Source: an uncultured Alphaproteobacteria bacterium (GTDB lineage: Bacteria > Pseudomonadota > Alphaproteobacteria > Thalassobaculales > Thalassobaculaceae). From it: 64,000 nt of DNA. The position numbers and the translations under genes were made by a program. The DNA lies in contig CACITD010000005.1 in NCBI GenBank assembly GCA_902589475.1, forward strand, positions 18,546 through 82,545, written 5' to 3'. The notes under the pieces were generated by a model. That model saw nothing but the letters and a program-made list of their open reading frames with translations, was not told the DNA's origin and ran no database searches. Position 1 is the stretch's first letter. Each line of letters begins with the position of its first letter. Shown one piece after another: positions 26,100 to 35,049 of the stretch.

Positions 26100-27104
26100 G
26101 TGGTTCAACTTTCCGTATTAGACCAATCTATAGCGGTAGCAGACCGCCCACAAGCGGAAGCGATAAGGGAGAGCGTATCTCTAGCGGAATATTGCGAAAA
26201 ACTTGGTTATCATAGATATTGGGTTTCCGAACATCACAATCATCCAGCTATCGTAGGTACAGCTCCAGAAATTCTCATCGCAGCTATAGCGTCAAAAACA
26301 AATAGGATACGCGTTGGCAGTGCAGGAGTGATGTTGCCTCATTACTCCCCCTTTAAGGTCGCCGAGCAGTTTCGGGTCTTAGATGCTTTAGCTCCAGGCA
26401 GAATAGACTTAGGTCTCGGTAGAGCGCCAGGCTCAGATGGTCTAACAGCTTTCGCTCTTAACCCTAACGCGGCAGAACGGCCCCATCAATTCCCAAACGA
26501 TGTGATGGACCTCGATGCCTGGCTTCATGGAGAAGAGCTGCAAGAGGGACACACATTTTCAAAACTTAAAGCGCAACCCTCAGGCGACACGGCACCTGAA
26601 ATTTGGATTTTAGGCAGCAGTGCATTTGGGGCACAGGTAGCAGCACATTTTGGTCTCCCTTACGCTTTCGCTTGGTTTTTTACCAACGGACACGGAGGCC
26701 AACAAGCACTAGAAATTTACCGACAACACTATAAACCTAGCGCGCGGCATCCAAAGTCAAATCCCGCCATTTGTGTCTGGGCCTTAGCAGCAGAAACGCA
26801 TGAAGAGGCACAATATCATTTCAGCTCGCGGGCGAGGTGGCAACTTTTCCGAGATCGCGGTCAGCACTTAATATTTGAGGACCCGGAAACTGCCTTGGCA
26901 GCACAATATGACGAGTACGAAAAATCAAAGATAGAGGAGCTTCGAAAAACAACCTTCGTAGGCACTGGAGAGGAAGTCGCGACCCGAGTCACGGCTTTGG
27001 CCAAAGAACTGAACGTTGAGGAAGTCGCTATTGTGACCTGGGCATACGATGCTACAGCCCGAAAAAATAGTTACTGTCAGATTGCATCAGCTTTTGGATT
27101 ATAA
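26100..27104 (+). CDS. LLM class flavin-dependent oxidoreductase (MsnO8/alkanal monooxygenase-like)
   Basis: A 334-residue luciferase-like protein starting at GTG (VQLSVLDQSIAVADRPQAEA) behind AGGAG. It contains YWVSEHHNHPAIVGTAPEIL near residue 40, VGSAGVMLPHYSPFKVAEQF and the flavin-site segment IDLGLGRAPGSDG. This is the MsnO8-type branch, normally FMN-dependent and of unknown substrate; YhbW is a relative. It lies 27 bases after the aldolase in the same direction, so it may be the third gene of a PrpF-aldolase-LLM operon, though the link is inference. Confidence 0.86.
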   Translation: MVQLSVLDQSIAVADRPQAEAIRESVSLAEYCEKLGYHRYWVSEHHNHPAIVGTAPEILIAAIASKTNRIRVGSAGVMLPHYSPFKVAEQFRVLDALAPGRIDLGLGRAPGSDGLTAFALNPNAAERPHQFPNDVMDLDAWLHGEELQEGHTFSKLKAQPSGDTAPEIWILGSSAFGAQVAAHFGLPYAFAWFFTNGHGGQQALEIYRQHYKPSARHPKSNPAICVWALAAETHEEAQYHFSSRARWQLFRDRGQHLIFEDPETALAAQYDEYEKSKIEELRKTTFVGTGEEVATRVTALAKELNVEEVAIVTWAYDATARKNSYCQIASAFGL

Positions 27105-27200
27105 TCTATATAATCGCCCTGGTGTTCTTTTATTTTAAGTTCTTGACTGATCCCAAAAACAACAAGATGATTAAAGGGTACTTTCATCAGGGGGGCTCTA

Positions 27201-27983
27201 ATGAACTATTTATCTACTAAACCTCAAGCACATGGTCACACTGAGGAACAATGGCAAGCAAGAGTCGACCTTGCTGCAGCGCATCGGTGTGCTGTAATGC
27301 ATAACCTCCACGAAGGTATTTTTAACCACCTAACTTTTCGCGTACCGGGCCACAAAGATAGATACTATCAAATTCCATTCGGTCTCCATTGGTCAGAGGT
27401 AAACGCAAGTTGCTTTATGGAAGTTGACTATGATGGCGTAGTTCAAGTTGGAGAAGGAATAGTCGAGCGGTCTGCTTATTGCATCCATGCCCCGATGCAT
27501 AAAAAAATGAAAAATGCTAATGCTGTTTTCCACACGCATATGCCCTTCGCTAGTGCATTGACACGTTTGGAAGATCAACACATACAACCGATTGGCCAGA
27601 CTGAACTAGGCACCCAAATGCGAACAGGATATGATGAAACTTACGATGGTCCTGGTCTAGACCCAGCGGAAGGCGAGAGATTAGCCAAAATTTGCGGAAA
27701 TAATACAGTATTATTGATGGCTAACCATGGCGCACTAACTCTAGGTGATACCGTAGCAGAAGCCTATGATCGCCTTTATTACCTTGAAAGAGTGGCGCAA
27801 GTTCAACTTTATGCAATGTGGACGGGCAGGCCCCTTCGTAAACTTCCAGAGCCAATCATAGAAAAAACCTATAAAACATACGGCAACAATAAGATGCTTT
27901 ATGGTGGCAAAAAAAACGCGGAGTGGCATTTCGATGCTCTAAAGAGAATTCTTGATCGAAAAGAGCCTGATTATGCCCATTAA
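27201..27983 (+). CDS. class II aldolase/adducin family protein
   Basis: A 260-residue zinc-dependent aldolase-fold protein. The metal ligands are visible in VFHTHMPFASALTRLE (His-x-His) and MANHGALTLGDTVAEAYDRL (His), and EGIFNHLTFRVPG is the N-terminal family motif. A GGGG-rich ribosome binding site precedes the ATG. Members include fuculose and rhamnulose phosphate aldolases and uncharacterised decarboxylase-like proteins; the longer N-terminus (HTEEQWQARVDLAAAHRCAV) fits the latter group common in alphaproteobacteria. The substrate is unknown. Confidence 0.85.
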   Translation: MNYLSTKPQAHGHTEEQWQARVDLAAAHRCAVMHNLHEGIFNHLTFRVPGHKDRYYQIPFGLHWSEVNASCFMEVDYDGVVQVGEGIVERSAYCIHAPMHKKMKNANAVFHTHMPFASALTRLEDQHIQPIGQTELGTQMRTGYDETYDGPGLDPAEGERLAKICGNNTVLLMANHGALTLGDTVAEAYDRLYYLERVAQVQLYAMWTGRPLRKLPEPIIEKTYKTYGNNKMLYGGKKNAEWHFDALKRILDRKEPDYAH

Positions 27984-28016
27984 AGGGCGTCATTAAAGCT
28001 GTGCACTATATAAATA

Positions 28017-29219
28017 TTAGTTGACTTGATTAGCAGAGCCAGTTTCAACCATTTCTTTTATTTCCGCCTCTGAGTAGCCTAGCTCGCCGAGTATTGAAAG
28101 TGTATTTTCACCAAGGCGTGGTGCATGACTTTGAGATATACGCCCACCACCACTAAAAGTATTTGCTGGTCTAGTTCGCTTTATCTTTCCTTCACTGGGA
28201 TGTTCTTCACTACCAAAAAAATTTACTTCATTTAGATGCGGATCGTCGAGAACATCTTCAATGGTATTATATCGCTGAGCCGGAACATCCTTTTCTTCAA
28301 AAATTTTAAGCCACTCTTCGGTTGTTTTTTTTAAAAGACCTTCTTTCCTTAAGATAAAATAGGCTTCTGCGTTTGACGTTCGATTTGCTGCGCTATTAAA
28401 ACGAGAGTCTGTCTTCAGTTCTGGACGTCCTATGGCATCAAAAAATGCAAAGGCCTGATCATTGGTATTGGGACCAACCGTTATAAAACCATCTTTGGTA
28501 GCCAAGGGCCGGTAATATGGGCTCAAAAGGCGCCCATCTCCCGTTGGTCCAACGGGTGGATCAAACGTACAAGCTCCCATGTGTTCAGACGTTACGAACG
28601 ATGCCATATTTTCAAACATTGGCACTTCTATCGCTTCGCCGACTCCAGTCTTCTCTCGCCGATAAAGGGCGAACCCGATTACTTGAGCTGCAATTAAACC
28701 AGTTGTATGGTCGGTCATTACCATCGGAACAAAGCGTGGCTCGCCCGTTGCACGATGTAATGTAGCAGCTACGCCAGAAACACTCTGGATAATTGGGTCA
28801 TATGCTGGCCGATTGTAATAGCGGCCTCCTTTACCAAACCCAACGATAGAACAATAAATGAGCTTAGGGTTATCTTTTGCTAAGTCCTCGTATGCCAGTC
28901 CTGCTCGCGCTAGTCCCTGAGGGCGAACATTTGAAACAAAAACATCCGCCGTGGAAATTAATTTCTTTAACACATCAAGGCCTGCTTTTTTCTTGATATC
29001 GAGGCAGATAGAGCGTTTATTCCTATTAAAATTCAGAAACTTACCAGACATGCCCGGATTTCTGCTACCTTTGGCCATTGTTCGCAAAAGGTCGCCGGAA
29101 GGGGCCTCAACTTTGATAACATCTGCGCCATAATCGGCTAAAGTTCGACTGCATATAGGTCCAACAACTACCGTCGTTTGATCGATTACTCTTATGCCTT
29201 CGAGGGGCCCCCCGCTCAT
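28017..29219 (-). CDS. CaiB/BaiF family CoA-transferase (first of three)
   Basis: A 400-residue class III CoA-transferase. The opening segment is LEGIRVIDQTTVVVGPICSRTLADYGADVIKVE, and the catalytic Asp lies in VPMVMTDHTTGLIAAQVIGF near residue 170, with RREKTGVGEAIEVPMFENMASF after it. It moves CoA between acyl groups through an Asp-CoA anhydride. Its start overlaps the stop of the upstream MaoC-type gene by four bases, so the pair is translationally coupled: activation of an acid to its CoA ester beside a hydratase for a C4/C5 unsaturated thioester. Confidence 0.88.
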   Translation of the reverse strand: MSGGPLEGIRVIDQTTVVVGPICSRTLADYGADVIKVEAPSGDLLRTMAKGSRNPGMSGKFLNFNRNKRSICLDIKKKAGLDVLKKLISTADVFVSNVRPQGLARAGLAYEDLAKDNPKLIYCSIVGFGKGGRYYNRPAYDPIIQSVSGVAATLHRATGEPRFVPMVMTDHTTGLIAAQVIGFALYRREKTGVGEAIEVPMFENMASFVTSEHMGACTFDPPVGPTGDGRLLSPYYRPLATKDGFITVGPNTNDQAFAFFDAIGRPELKTDSRFNSAANRTSNAEAYFILRKEGLLKKTTEEWLKIFEEKDVPAQRYNTIEDVLDDPHLNEVNFFGSEEHPSEGKIKRTRPANTFSGGGRISQSHAPRLGENTLSILGELGYSEAEIKEMVETGSANQVN

Positions 29220-30091
29220 TTTTTAAAACCTAACTCCATAATCCCACATTGAGCACCGTCCTTATCAGACACCCAGCAATTCATGGTATTTTGATCAGTA
29301 ATGGCTCCACATATGTCAATTGTGTCTCCCACATGAACAGGCCGCGTAAGCCTAACATTAAAAGTGTCAAGTTTATCGGGAGCTCTTTTCAAAGCCGACC
29401 CAACCATTAGCGTCATCGTAAGGCCACCATTTTGAACCGTCGCCGGATATCCCTCGATATCTCTGGAGTAATCTGCATCGTAGTGAATTCTATGTGCATT
29501 CCAAGTAACGGCTGAATATCTAAAAACCAGTGCCTCAGTGAGGGTAATAGTGTCCGACCATTCAGCATTAGCCGGCGCGTCCACCGGCAGAGTAACTTTA
29601 CTTTTCTCACCAGGAGGTGGCATTTCCCGGTAAATTGCATCTGTCTCATCAGTCGCTATTACTTGTCCCTCGGCCTCAATCGTATCACGGAGGGTAAGAA
29701 TGGCGATTCTGCCCGTTCTAGCAATCTTAGGGGTAATAGCAATTACTTCAGTAGTGCGCGTTGCGGGCACTCCAGCCTTGAGCGTTCCCATAATTTTCAC
29801 TCGCCGTCCGGCGCCCATTCTTCGAGGCAATGGGATAGGCGGAAGTACAACTCCTGGATTTGGATGCCCATCAGGCCCTATATCTGATTGCCTAGTTACA
29901 TTTGGGAAAAACATACCAAACCAATGAGGCGGGAGTTGGGACCCAACTTTGTAAGCATTGAAGTCTTCATCCAACATACCAGCTATTCGCCTTACAACAG
30001 ACAACGCTATTTCATCTTCCACGACACTTTTACTGCCAACAAACGGTTTCAACGCCTCAACTGAATTTATAAACTCTTCATCGCTTTGCAT
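29216..30091 (-). CDS. mesaconyl-C4-CoA hydratase / itaconyl-CoA hydratase-like protein
   Basis: A 291-residue two-hot-dog hydratase. The C-terminal domain carries FRYSAVTWNAHRIHYDADYS and GYPATVQNGGLTMTLM, the catalytic region of FAS1-type/HTD2-like hydratases such as Meh of the 3-hydroxypropionate cycle and Ich of itaconate breakdown. The N-terminal half has PPHWFGMFFPNVTRQSDIGP. It would hydrate an unsaturated dicarboxyl-mono-CoA ester. It is coupled to the CaiB transferase (overlap ATGA). A citramalyl-CoA lyase, the next enzyme of itaconate breakdown, is not seen in the window, so the pathway is inference. Confidence 0.83.
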   Translation of the reverse strand: MQSDEEFINSVEALKPFVGSKSVVEDEIALSVVRRIAGMLDEDFNAYKVGSQLPPHWFGMFFPNVTRQSDIGPDGHPNPGVVLPPIPLPRRMGAGRRVKIMGTLKAGVPATRTTEVIAITPKIARTGRIAILTLRDTIEAEGQVIATDETDAIYREMPPPGEKSKVTLPVDAPANAEWSDTITLTEALVFRYSAVTWNAHRIHYDADYSRDIEGYPATVQNGGLTMTLMVGSALKRAPDKLDTFNVRLTRPVHVGDTIDICGAITDQNTMNCWVSDKDGAQCGIMELGFKK

Positions 30092-30142
30092 TAAATTCTC
30101 CTATCTGATCCGGCCAGAAATTATTACATTGTTAGCTATTTT

Positions 30143-30156
30143 AGTATCGCGATACT
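30143..30156. promoter_or_regulatory. perfect 14-bp palindrome in a divergent promoter
   Basis: AGTATCGCGATACT is a perfect palindrome midway between the divergent hydratase-CaiB pair and the CaiB gene at 30243. Its size and place suit the operator of a TetR-type or similar dimeric repressor acting on both directions. No regulator gene is adjacent. Confidence 0.4.
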
Positions 30157-30242
30157 GATGACTACAAAAAAAACGCGCCAACGAGAAACTAACGTCGACT
30201 TACGTTATACAATATTTTATTACAAGGAATAGGAAAAATACC

Positions 30243-31463
30243 ATGACTACCCAAATACCCAGAGGACCTCTACAAGGCGTCAAAGTTATAGACCTCACAA
30301 CAGTGATGTTGGGTCCATTCTGCACTCAAATCTTGGGTGAAATGGGTGCGGACGTTATTAAAATCGAGACCCCGGAGGGTGATGTCAACCGTTGGACTGG
30401 AGCAGCTAGATCACCCGGGATGTCAACAGGACAACTTATCAAAGGGCGCAATAAAAAAAGTATCATTTTCAACCTAAAGGTCCCTGAGGCTCGAGCACCA
30501 TTTGAGAAGTTGATAGAAACAGCAGATGTATTCGTCCACAACATAAGACCCAAAGCAGCCGCACGGTTACGTATCGACTACGATACAATTTCTAAACTTC
30601 GACCAGACATAATTTATGCTTCGGCAACGGGTTTTGGTGAAGATGGACCATATGCTGACAAGCCTGCCTATGACGATTTGATACAAGCAGCTTCAGGTAT
30701 CGCAAGCCTATATGGGCGAGTGACTGGTAGCCCAAAATATGCTCCGAGCGTTATGGCGGATAAGACTACTGGACTGTTTTTGTCAAACTATATTGTGATG
30801 GCTCTATTTCATCGTGAAAGAACAGGGGAGGGACAGAAACTCCATGTTCCAATGTATGAATCTTTTGCTTCTTTTGTTGTCAATGAACATCTTCAAGGAC
30901 AAACATTTGTGCCGCCAACCGGACCTTCAGGTTATAGCCGTTTGTTAACGACTAATCGGCGTCCTTATCAAACAAAGGACGGCTACATAAGCGTAGTTCC
31001 CTACACACAAAAACATTGGAAGAATTTTTTCGAAGTAGCCGGTTCACCGCATTTGATTGAAGACGAACGCTTCAAAAATCAGACTTTGAGAACGGAAAAT
31101 ATCGACGCTTTATACCAAATTGTATCAGACACTATTTTATCTAAAACAAGCCAAGAATGGTTGGTCATTCTTGAAGAAGTTGATATCCCCGCCGGTCCTG
31201 TCAATTCACCAGAGGACCTTCTTAACTGCCCTCACTTAACAGCTGTTAAAATGTTTCCAGAAGTTGATCATCCTACAGAAGGGCGCATGAGACACATAAA
31301 AGTTCCTGTCAGCTTCTCAAAAACACCTGGGGGCCTTTATGAGCACGCAAAAGTTCTTGGTGAAAACACAGAGCAAATTCTTTCCGATTTAGGTTTATCC
31401 GATACGGATATCAGCGACTTATATGAATCTGGAGCCATCGGGGTGCCTCCCAAACGAATATAG
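30243..31463 (+). CDS. CaiB/BaiF family CoA-transferase (second of three)
   Basis: A 406-residue class III CoA-transferase resembling the gene on the opposite strand. LQGVKVIDLTTVMLGPFCTQ opens the chain, and the catalytic Asp is in APSVMADKTTGLFLSNYIVM near residue 177, followed by HRERTGEGQKLHVPMYES. The ATG follows AAGGAATAGG. It is the first of a plus-strand run: CoA-transferase, LLM enzyme, two acyl-CoA dehydrogenases, with gaps of 26, 56 and 12 bases. This looks like one operon that activates an acid to its CoA ester and then dehydrogenates it. Confidence 0.88.
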   Translation: MTTQIPRGPLQGVKVIDLTTVMLGPFCTQILGEMGADVIKIETPEGDVNRWTGAARSPGMSTGQLIKGRNKKSIIFNLKVPEARAPFEKLIETADVFVHNIRPKAAARLRIDYDTISKLRPDIIYASATGFGEDGPYADKPAYDDLIQAASGIASLYGRVTGSPKYAPSVMADKTTGLFLSNYIVMALFHRERTGEGQKLHVPMYESFASFVVNEHLQGQTFVPPTGPSGYSRLLTTNRRPYQTKDGYISVVPYTQKHWKNFFEVAGSPHLIEDERFKNQTLRTENIDALYQIVSDTILSKTSQEWLVILEEVDIPAGPVNSPEDLLNCPHLTAVKMFPEVDHPTEGRMRHIKVPVSFSKTPGGLYEHAKVLGENTEQILSDLGLSDTDISDLYESGAIGVPPKRI

Positions 31464-31489
31464 CTTATCTATGTAAGGGAAATTCAATC

Positions 31490-32518
31490 ATGCAAATTTA
31501 CAGGAATATAACAAATATTCCATTGACGGAGATAAAGGACACCGTATCAACATATGAGAGCGCGGGTTACAGTGGTGTGTTAACAACCGAATTAAAACAC
31601 GACCCCTTTCTTCCGCTTGGCATTGCTGCAGTTCATACACAAAAAATAAATTTAGCGACGGGAATAGCTGTATCCTTCCTACGCAGTCCAATGGCCGTTG
31701 CCAATTTAGGATGGGATTTGAATGAGGCATCCCAAGGTCGATTTACCCTAGGTTTAGGAACGCAAATCCGTGCGCATAATGAGAAGCGCTTCAGTGCGCC
31801 CTGGTCGCCACCAGCACCAAGGATGAGAGAATACATCAAAGCTTTAAAAGCAATATGGCGGTGTTGGAAATATGGAGAAAAGTTAGATTTTAAAGGCAAC
31901 CACTACAATTTCACCTTAATGACGCCAGAGTTTGTTCCTGAGAACTCCGATCTAGCATTACCTCCGGTAACACTCGCGGCTGTAGGCCCATTTATGTTAA
32001 AAACTGCCGCAGAAGTTGCTGACGGGGTTCGACTGCATGGCTTTTGCACACAAAAGTATTACGAGGAGACAATATCACCAAAGCTACACGAAGGACTAGT
32101 TGCATCAAATCGTAGTCGTGACAACTTTGAAGTTTCTGGTGGTGGCTTTCTCGCTACTGGACCAGACGATGGGTCTGTCGCAAAAGCAGCTGAGATCGTG
32201 CGCTATCGTGTTGGGTTTTACGGCTCAACGCCGGCATATTGGCCCGTGCTTGAAACGCATGGCTATGGTGATCTTGGGCGAAAATTGAACTCCATGACAA
32301 AAAATGGTGAGTGGGACAAGCTTGCGGCTGAAATAACCGATGATGTTTTGAACTTATTTTGCATTACAGGCCGGTACGATGAGTTGACACATTTGGTAAA
32401 AGATAGATTTTCTAATATGTGCGACGTAATATCGACTGGACTTAACGAGGATTTCCCACCAGATTTGATACAAGATATTAAAAAGATAGAAACGCCATTC
32501 AAAAAGTTTAAAACCTAA
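31490..32518 (+). CDS. LLM class F420-type oxidoreductase (TIGR03617-like)
   Basis: A 342-residue luciferase-like protein. The strand LTTELKHDPFLPLGIAAVHT near residue 32 replaces the usual EHH motif, and RFTLGLGTQIRAHNEKRFS and FKGNHYNFTLMTPEFVPENS are typical of the TIGR03617 group, normally assigned to F420-dependent enzymes of unknown substrate. No F420 biosynthesis genes are in this window, so the cofactor is not established. It is embedded between CoA-transferase and acyl-CoA dehydrogenase genes on the same strand, which ties it to acid catabolism. Confidence 0.84.
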   Translation: MQIYRNITNIPLTEIKDTVSTYESAGYSGVLTTELKHDPFLPLGIAAVHTQKINLATGIAVSFLRSPMAVANLGWDLNEASQGRFTLGLGTQIRAHNEKRFSAPWSPPAPRMREYIKALKAIWRCWKYGEKLDFKGNHYNFTLMTPEFVPENSDLALPPVTLAAVGPFMLKTAAEVADGVRLHGFCTQKYYEETISPKLHEGLVASNRSRDNFEVSGGGFLATGPDDGSVAKAAEIVRYRVGFYGSTPAYWPVLETHGYGDLGRKLNSMTKNGEWDKLAAEITDDVLNLFCITGRYDELTHLVKDRFSNMCDVISTGLNEDFPPDLIQDIKKIETPFKKFKT

Positions 32519-32574
32519 AAAAAGCTGATGTGCCCACAATTTGATAGTATTGCCCACAAGGAAGGATAATTAGA

Positions 32575-33705
32575 ATGAAATTTAGCTTTTCTGAGGAACA
32601 GGAGGAATTCAGATCGTTTCTCAGGCGTTTTTTAGAAGAAAAATCACCTACGACCGAAGTCCGTCGTTTGATGGCTACGGATGCGGGTTGGGAGAAAGAG
32701 CAATGGCGCAAGGTCAATACTGAATTAGGTTTAACTGCTATTGCAATACCGGAAGAATATGGCGGCCAAGGCTTTGGCTTATCGGAACAGTGTATTGTTC
32801 TAGAGGAAATGGGGCGGTCTCTGCTGTGTGCGCCATATTTTTCATCGGCGGTCTTGACCGCAAACGCGATACTATACGGAGCATCTGAAGAATATAAGAA
32901 AAAGTACCTTCCTGAAATTGCATCGGGTGACCTCACGGCTTCTCTGGCTTTTACTGAGGAGACCGGAGCTTGGGACATCTCGTCGATGAGTATGTGTGCT
33001 AAAAAAACTGAGAATACATACCGCCTCACGGGCGTAAAAAGCTTTGTGCTAGACGGCCATATGTCAGATTTAATTATAGTATTAGCAAAAGTAAATGATA
33101 ATTCAGGGTCCCAACGACTTGCACTCTTTTCAGTTGATAGTACGGCGACTGGGTTAACAAAAAACCTACTCAATTCTACCGATCAAACAAGAAAACTCGC
33201 AAAGTTAATGTTCACCGACGTTGAAGCGACTTGTATTTCCAGCGAAGACGACGTCACTGAGGCTATGCAAACAACATTTTTAAAATCTTGTATTGGCCTT
33301 TCTAATGAGATGGTAGGGGGAGCGGAAAGACTTCGTGAAGACACGCTAGAATATGTCAAAATGCGAATGCAATTCGGGCGATCAATAGCGTCATTCCAAG
33401 TTACTAAACACAAAGCTACTGATATGCTTGCTGATGTAGAACTTGCAAAGTCAGCGGCTTATTACGCTGCGGCGGCGTTTGATGATGGTGAGAGCGATAT
33501 AGCGGCAACTGCATCTATAGCCAAAGCCTCTGCGTCTGAAGCTTATATGCAAACAGCAATTAACGCTGTTCAAATGCACGGGGGTATTGGTTTCACATGG
33601 GATAACGACACCCATCTTTGGTTTAAAAGAGCAAAAAGCTCAGAAGTATTTCTAGGGACAGCAGATTTTCATCGTGAGTTGATGATGCAGTCTTGGGATC
33701 AATAA
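32575..33705 (+). CDS. acyl-CoA dehydrogenase (small subunit-like)
   Basis: A 376-residue acyl-CoA dehydrogenase family protein. KFSFSEEQEEFRSFLRRFLE begins the helical domain, LAFTEETGAWDISSM replaces the usual MTEP-A-GSD flavin motif, and MQFGRSIASFQVTKHKATDM and HGGIGFTWDNDTHLWFKRA follow. The FAD-binding segments are less conserved than in its partner. Together with the 417-residue gene 12 bases downstream it resembles the heteromeric acyl-CoA dehydrogenases, such as the FadE pairs of steroid and cyclic-acid catabolism, in which the subunits complete one active site. The pairing is inference from gene order and divergence. Confidence 0.86.
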   Translation: MKFSFSEEQEEFRSFLRRFLEEKSPTTEVRRLMATDAGWEKEQWRKVNTELGLTAIAIPEEYGGQGFGLSEQCIVLEEMGRSLLCAPYFSSAVLTANAILYGASEEYKKKYLPEIASGDLTASLAFTEETGAWDISSMSMCAKKTENTYRLTGVKSFVLDGHMSDLIIVLAKVNDNSGSQRLALFSVDSTATGLTKNLLNSTDQTRKLAKLMFTDVEATCISSEDDVTEAMQTTFLKSCIGLSNEMVGGAERLREDTLEYVKMRMQFGRSIASFQVTKHKATDMLADVELAKSAAYYAAAAFDDGESDIAATASIAKASASEAYMQTAINAVQMHGGIGFTWDNDTHLWFKRAKSSEVFLGTADFHRELMMQSWDQ

Positions 33706-33717
33706 GGAGAGTTATTT

Positions 33718-34971
33718 ATGTCAATGAATGAAGAACAAGTCCGCAACGAAGTGCGTGAATGGTTAAAGGAAAATTGGAGCCCCAATCTCGATTTAGTGGA
33801 ATGGCGCTTAAAGCTCGCCGATTCTGGTTGGGGTATGGCTAATTGGCCGGCTGAATGGTATGGCCGCGATCTACCGGTTAGTTTGGTCCCGGCTATAGAA
33901 GAAGAATTTAATAAGATTGGCGCTTTAACAATTCCTAAATCTGGAATTCGAATGTTAGCGGCTGCGACTATTCTTAACCATGGCTCTGACATGCATAAAG
34001 AAAAGTTTTTAAAACGCATAATTACTGGGGAAGACGTATGGTGCCAATTATTTAGTGAACCCGGTAGTGGCTCAGATCTCGCCGGAGCAACCACAAAAGC
34101 AGTGATGGTAGGCAATAAATGGGTGGTCAATGGCCAGAAAGTTTGGACTACGAGCGCTCATAAAGCCCACTGGGGCTTATTATTAGCTCGAACTGATATG
34201 GATGATACAAAACATAGGGGACTATCCTATTTTATCATTGATATGAACCAGCCAGGCGTTGAAACGCAACCGTTAATGCAAATGAATGGCCATGCCTCGT
34301 TTAATCAGGTTTTCCTGACAGACGCGGAAGTGCTGCCCGATTTTCAAGTTGGGGAACTAGGCGATGGTTGGCAGGTAGCCACCACTACGCTGATGCACGA
34401 AAGACGCGCCGCCGACTCACTTCGCTCTTGGGGACAGGCCTCAAAGGGAGATGGACCTATTTATGATCAAGAGCGAGTTGAAACTGAAACCACAATGCAG
34501 CCTTATAAATGGTACCCGCAGCGGGCTGGTAGGGTTGACCTGATTATGGACCGGGCAAAAGAAACCGGCGCGATTAAGGATCCAGCCATTCGCCAGGAAA
34601 TAGCAAAGCTTATGACTTTACATAAATCAGCCGAGTGGACAGCACGTCGCGCTAGGGCGGCACAAGAGCAAGGGAAGCCACAAGGGCCAGAAGGCTCCCT
34701 TGGCAAACTAGCAGCCAGTAATGTCGCTAGAGCTGCCGCGAAAGTACACACACTCATAAGCGGTGCCGATGCGATGCTAACTGGCGAAGACAGTCCTATG
34801 GATGGTACAATCGCTGAAATCCTTGTTTCGTTTCCAGCATCCTCAATAGCCGGCGGCACCGATGAAATACAAAAAAATATTATATCAGAACGAGTATTAA
34901 ATATGCCTAAGGAAACCCGTTTTGACGCAGATAAACCGTTTAAGGATATACCAAGAAATACAGTTTCTTAA
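33718..34971 (+). CDS. acyl-CoA dehydrogenase (large subunit-like)
   Basis: A 417-residue FadE-type flavoprotein. Visible features are GMANWPAEWYGRDLPVS near residue 38, the flavin motif LFSEPGSGSDLAGATTKAV, VWTTSAHKAHWGLLLAR and the C-terminal SSIAGGTDEIQKNIISERVL. A GGAGAG site precedes the ATG, 12 bases after the stop of the companion dehydrogenase, so the two subunits are probably made in equal amounts. The middle segment (residues about 240-300) is longer than in short-chain members, typical of this class. It probably acts on an unusual acyl-CoA made by the CoA-transferase at 30243. Confidence 0.9.
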   Translation: MSMNEEQVRNEVREWLKENWSPNLDLVEWRLKLADSGWGMANWPAEWYGRDLPVSLVPAIEEEFNKIGALTIPKSGIRMLAAATILNHGSDMHKEKFLKRIITGEDVWCQLFSEPGSGSDLAGATTKAVMVGNKWVVNGQKVWTTSAHKAHWGLLLARTDMDDTKHRGLSYFIIDMNQPGVETQPLMQMNGHASFNQVFLTDAEVLPDFQVGELGDGWQVATTTLMHERRAADSLRSWGQASKGDGPIYDQERVETETTMQPYKWYPQRAGRVDLIMDRAKETGAIKDPAIRQEIAKLMTLHKSAEWTARRARAAQEQGKPQGPEGSLGKLAASNVARAAAKVHTLISGADAMLTGEDSPMDGTIAEILVSFPASSIAGGTDEIQKNIISERVLNMPKETRFDADKPFKDIPRNTVS

Positions 34972-34993
34972 TAAGCAGAACAATTGGTTGCGA

Positions 34994-35024
34994 GGTACTG
35001 GGGCAAACGAAAATGTCCAGTACC
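34994..35024. terminator. hairpin between convergent operons
   Basis: GGTACTGG and CCAGTACC pair perfectly around a 15-base loop just after the acyl-CoA dehydrogenase operon and before the end of the MFS gene on the other strand. No T run follows directly, so it is only a candidate terminator. Confidence 0.35.
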
Positions 35025-35049
35025 CGATCCCCCCGCTTTTCAAGTTATC

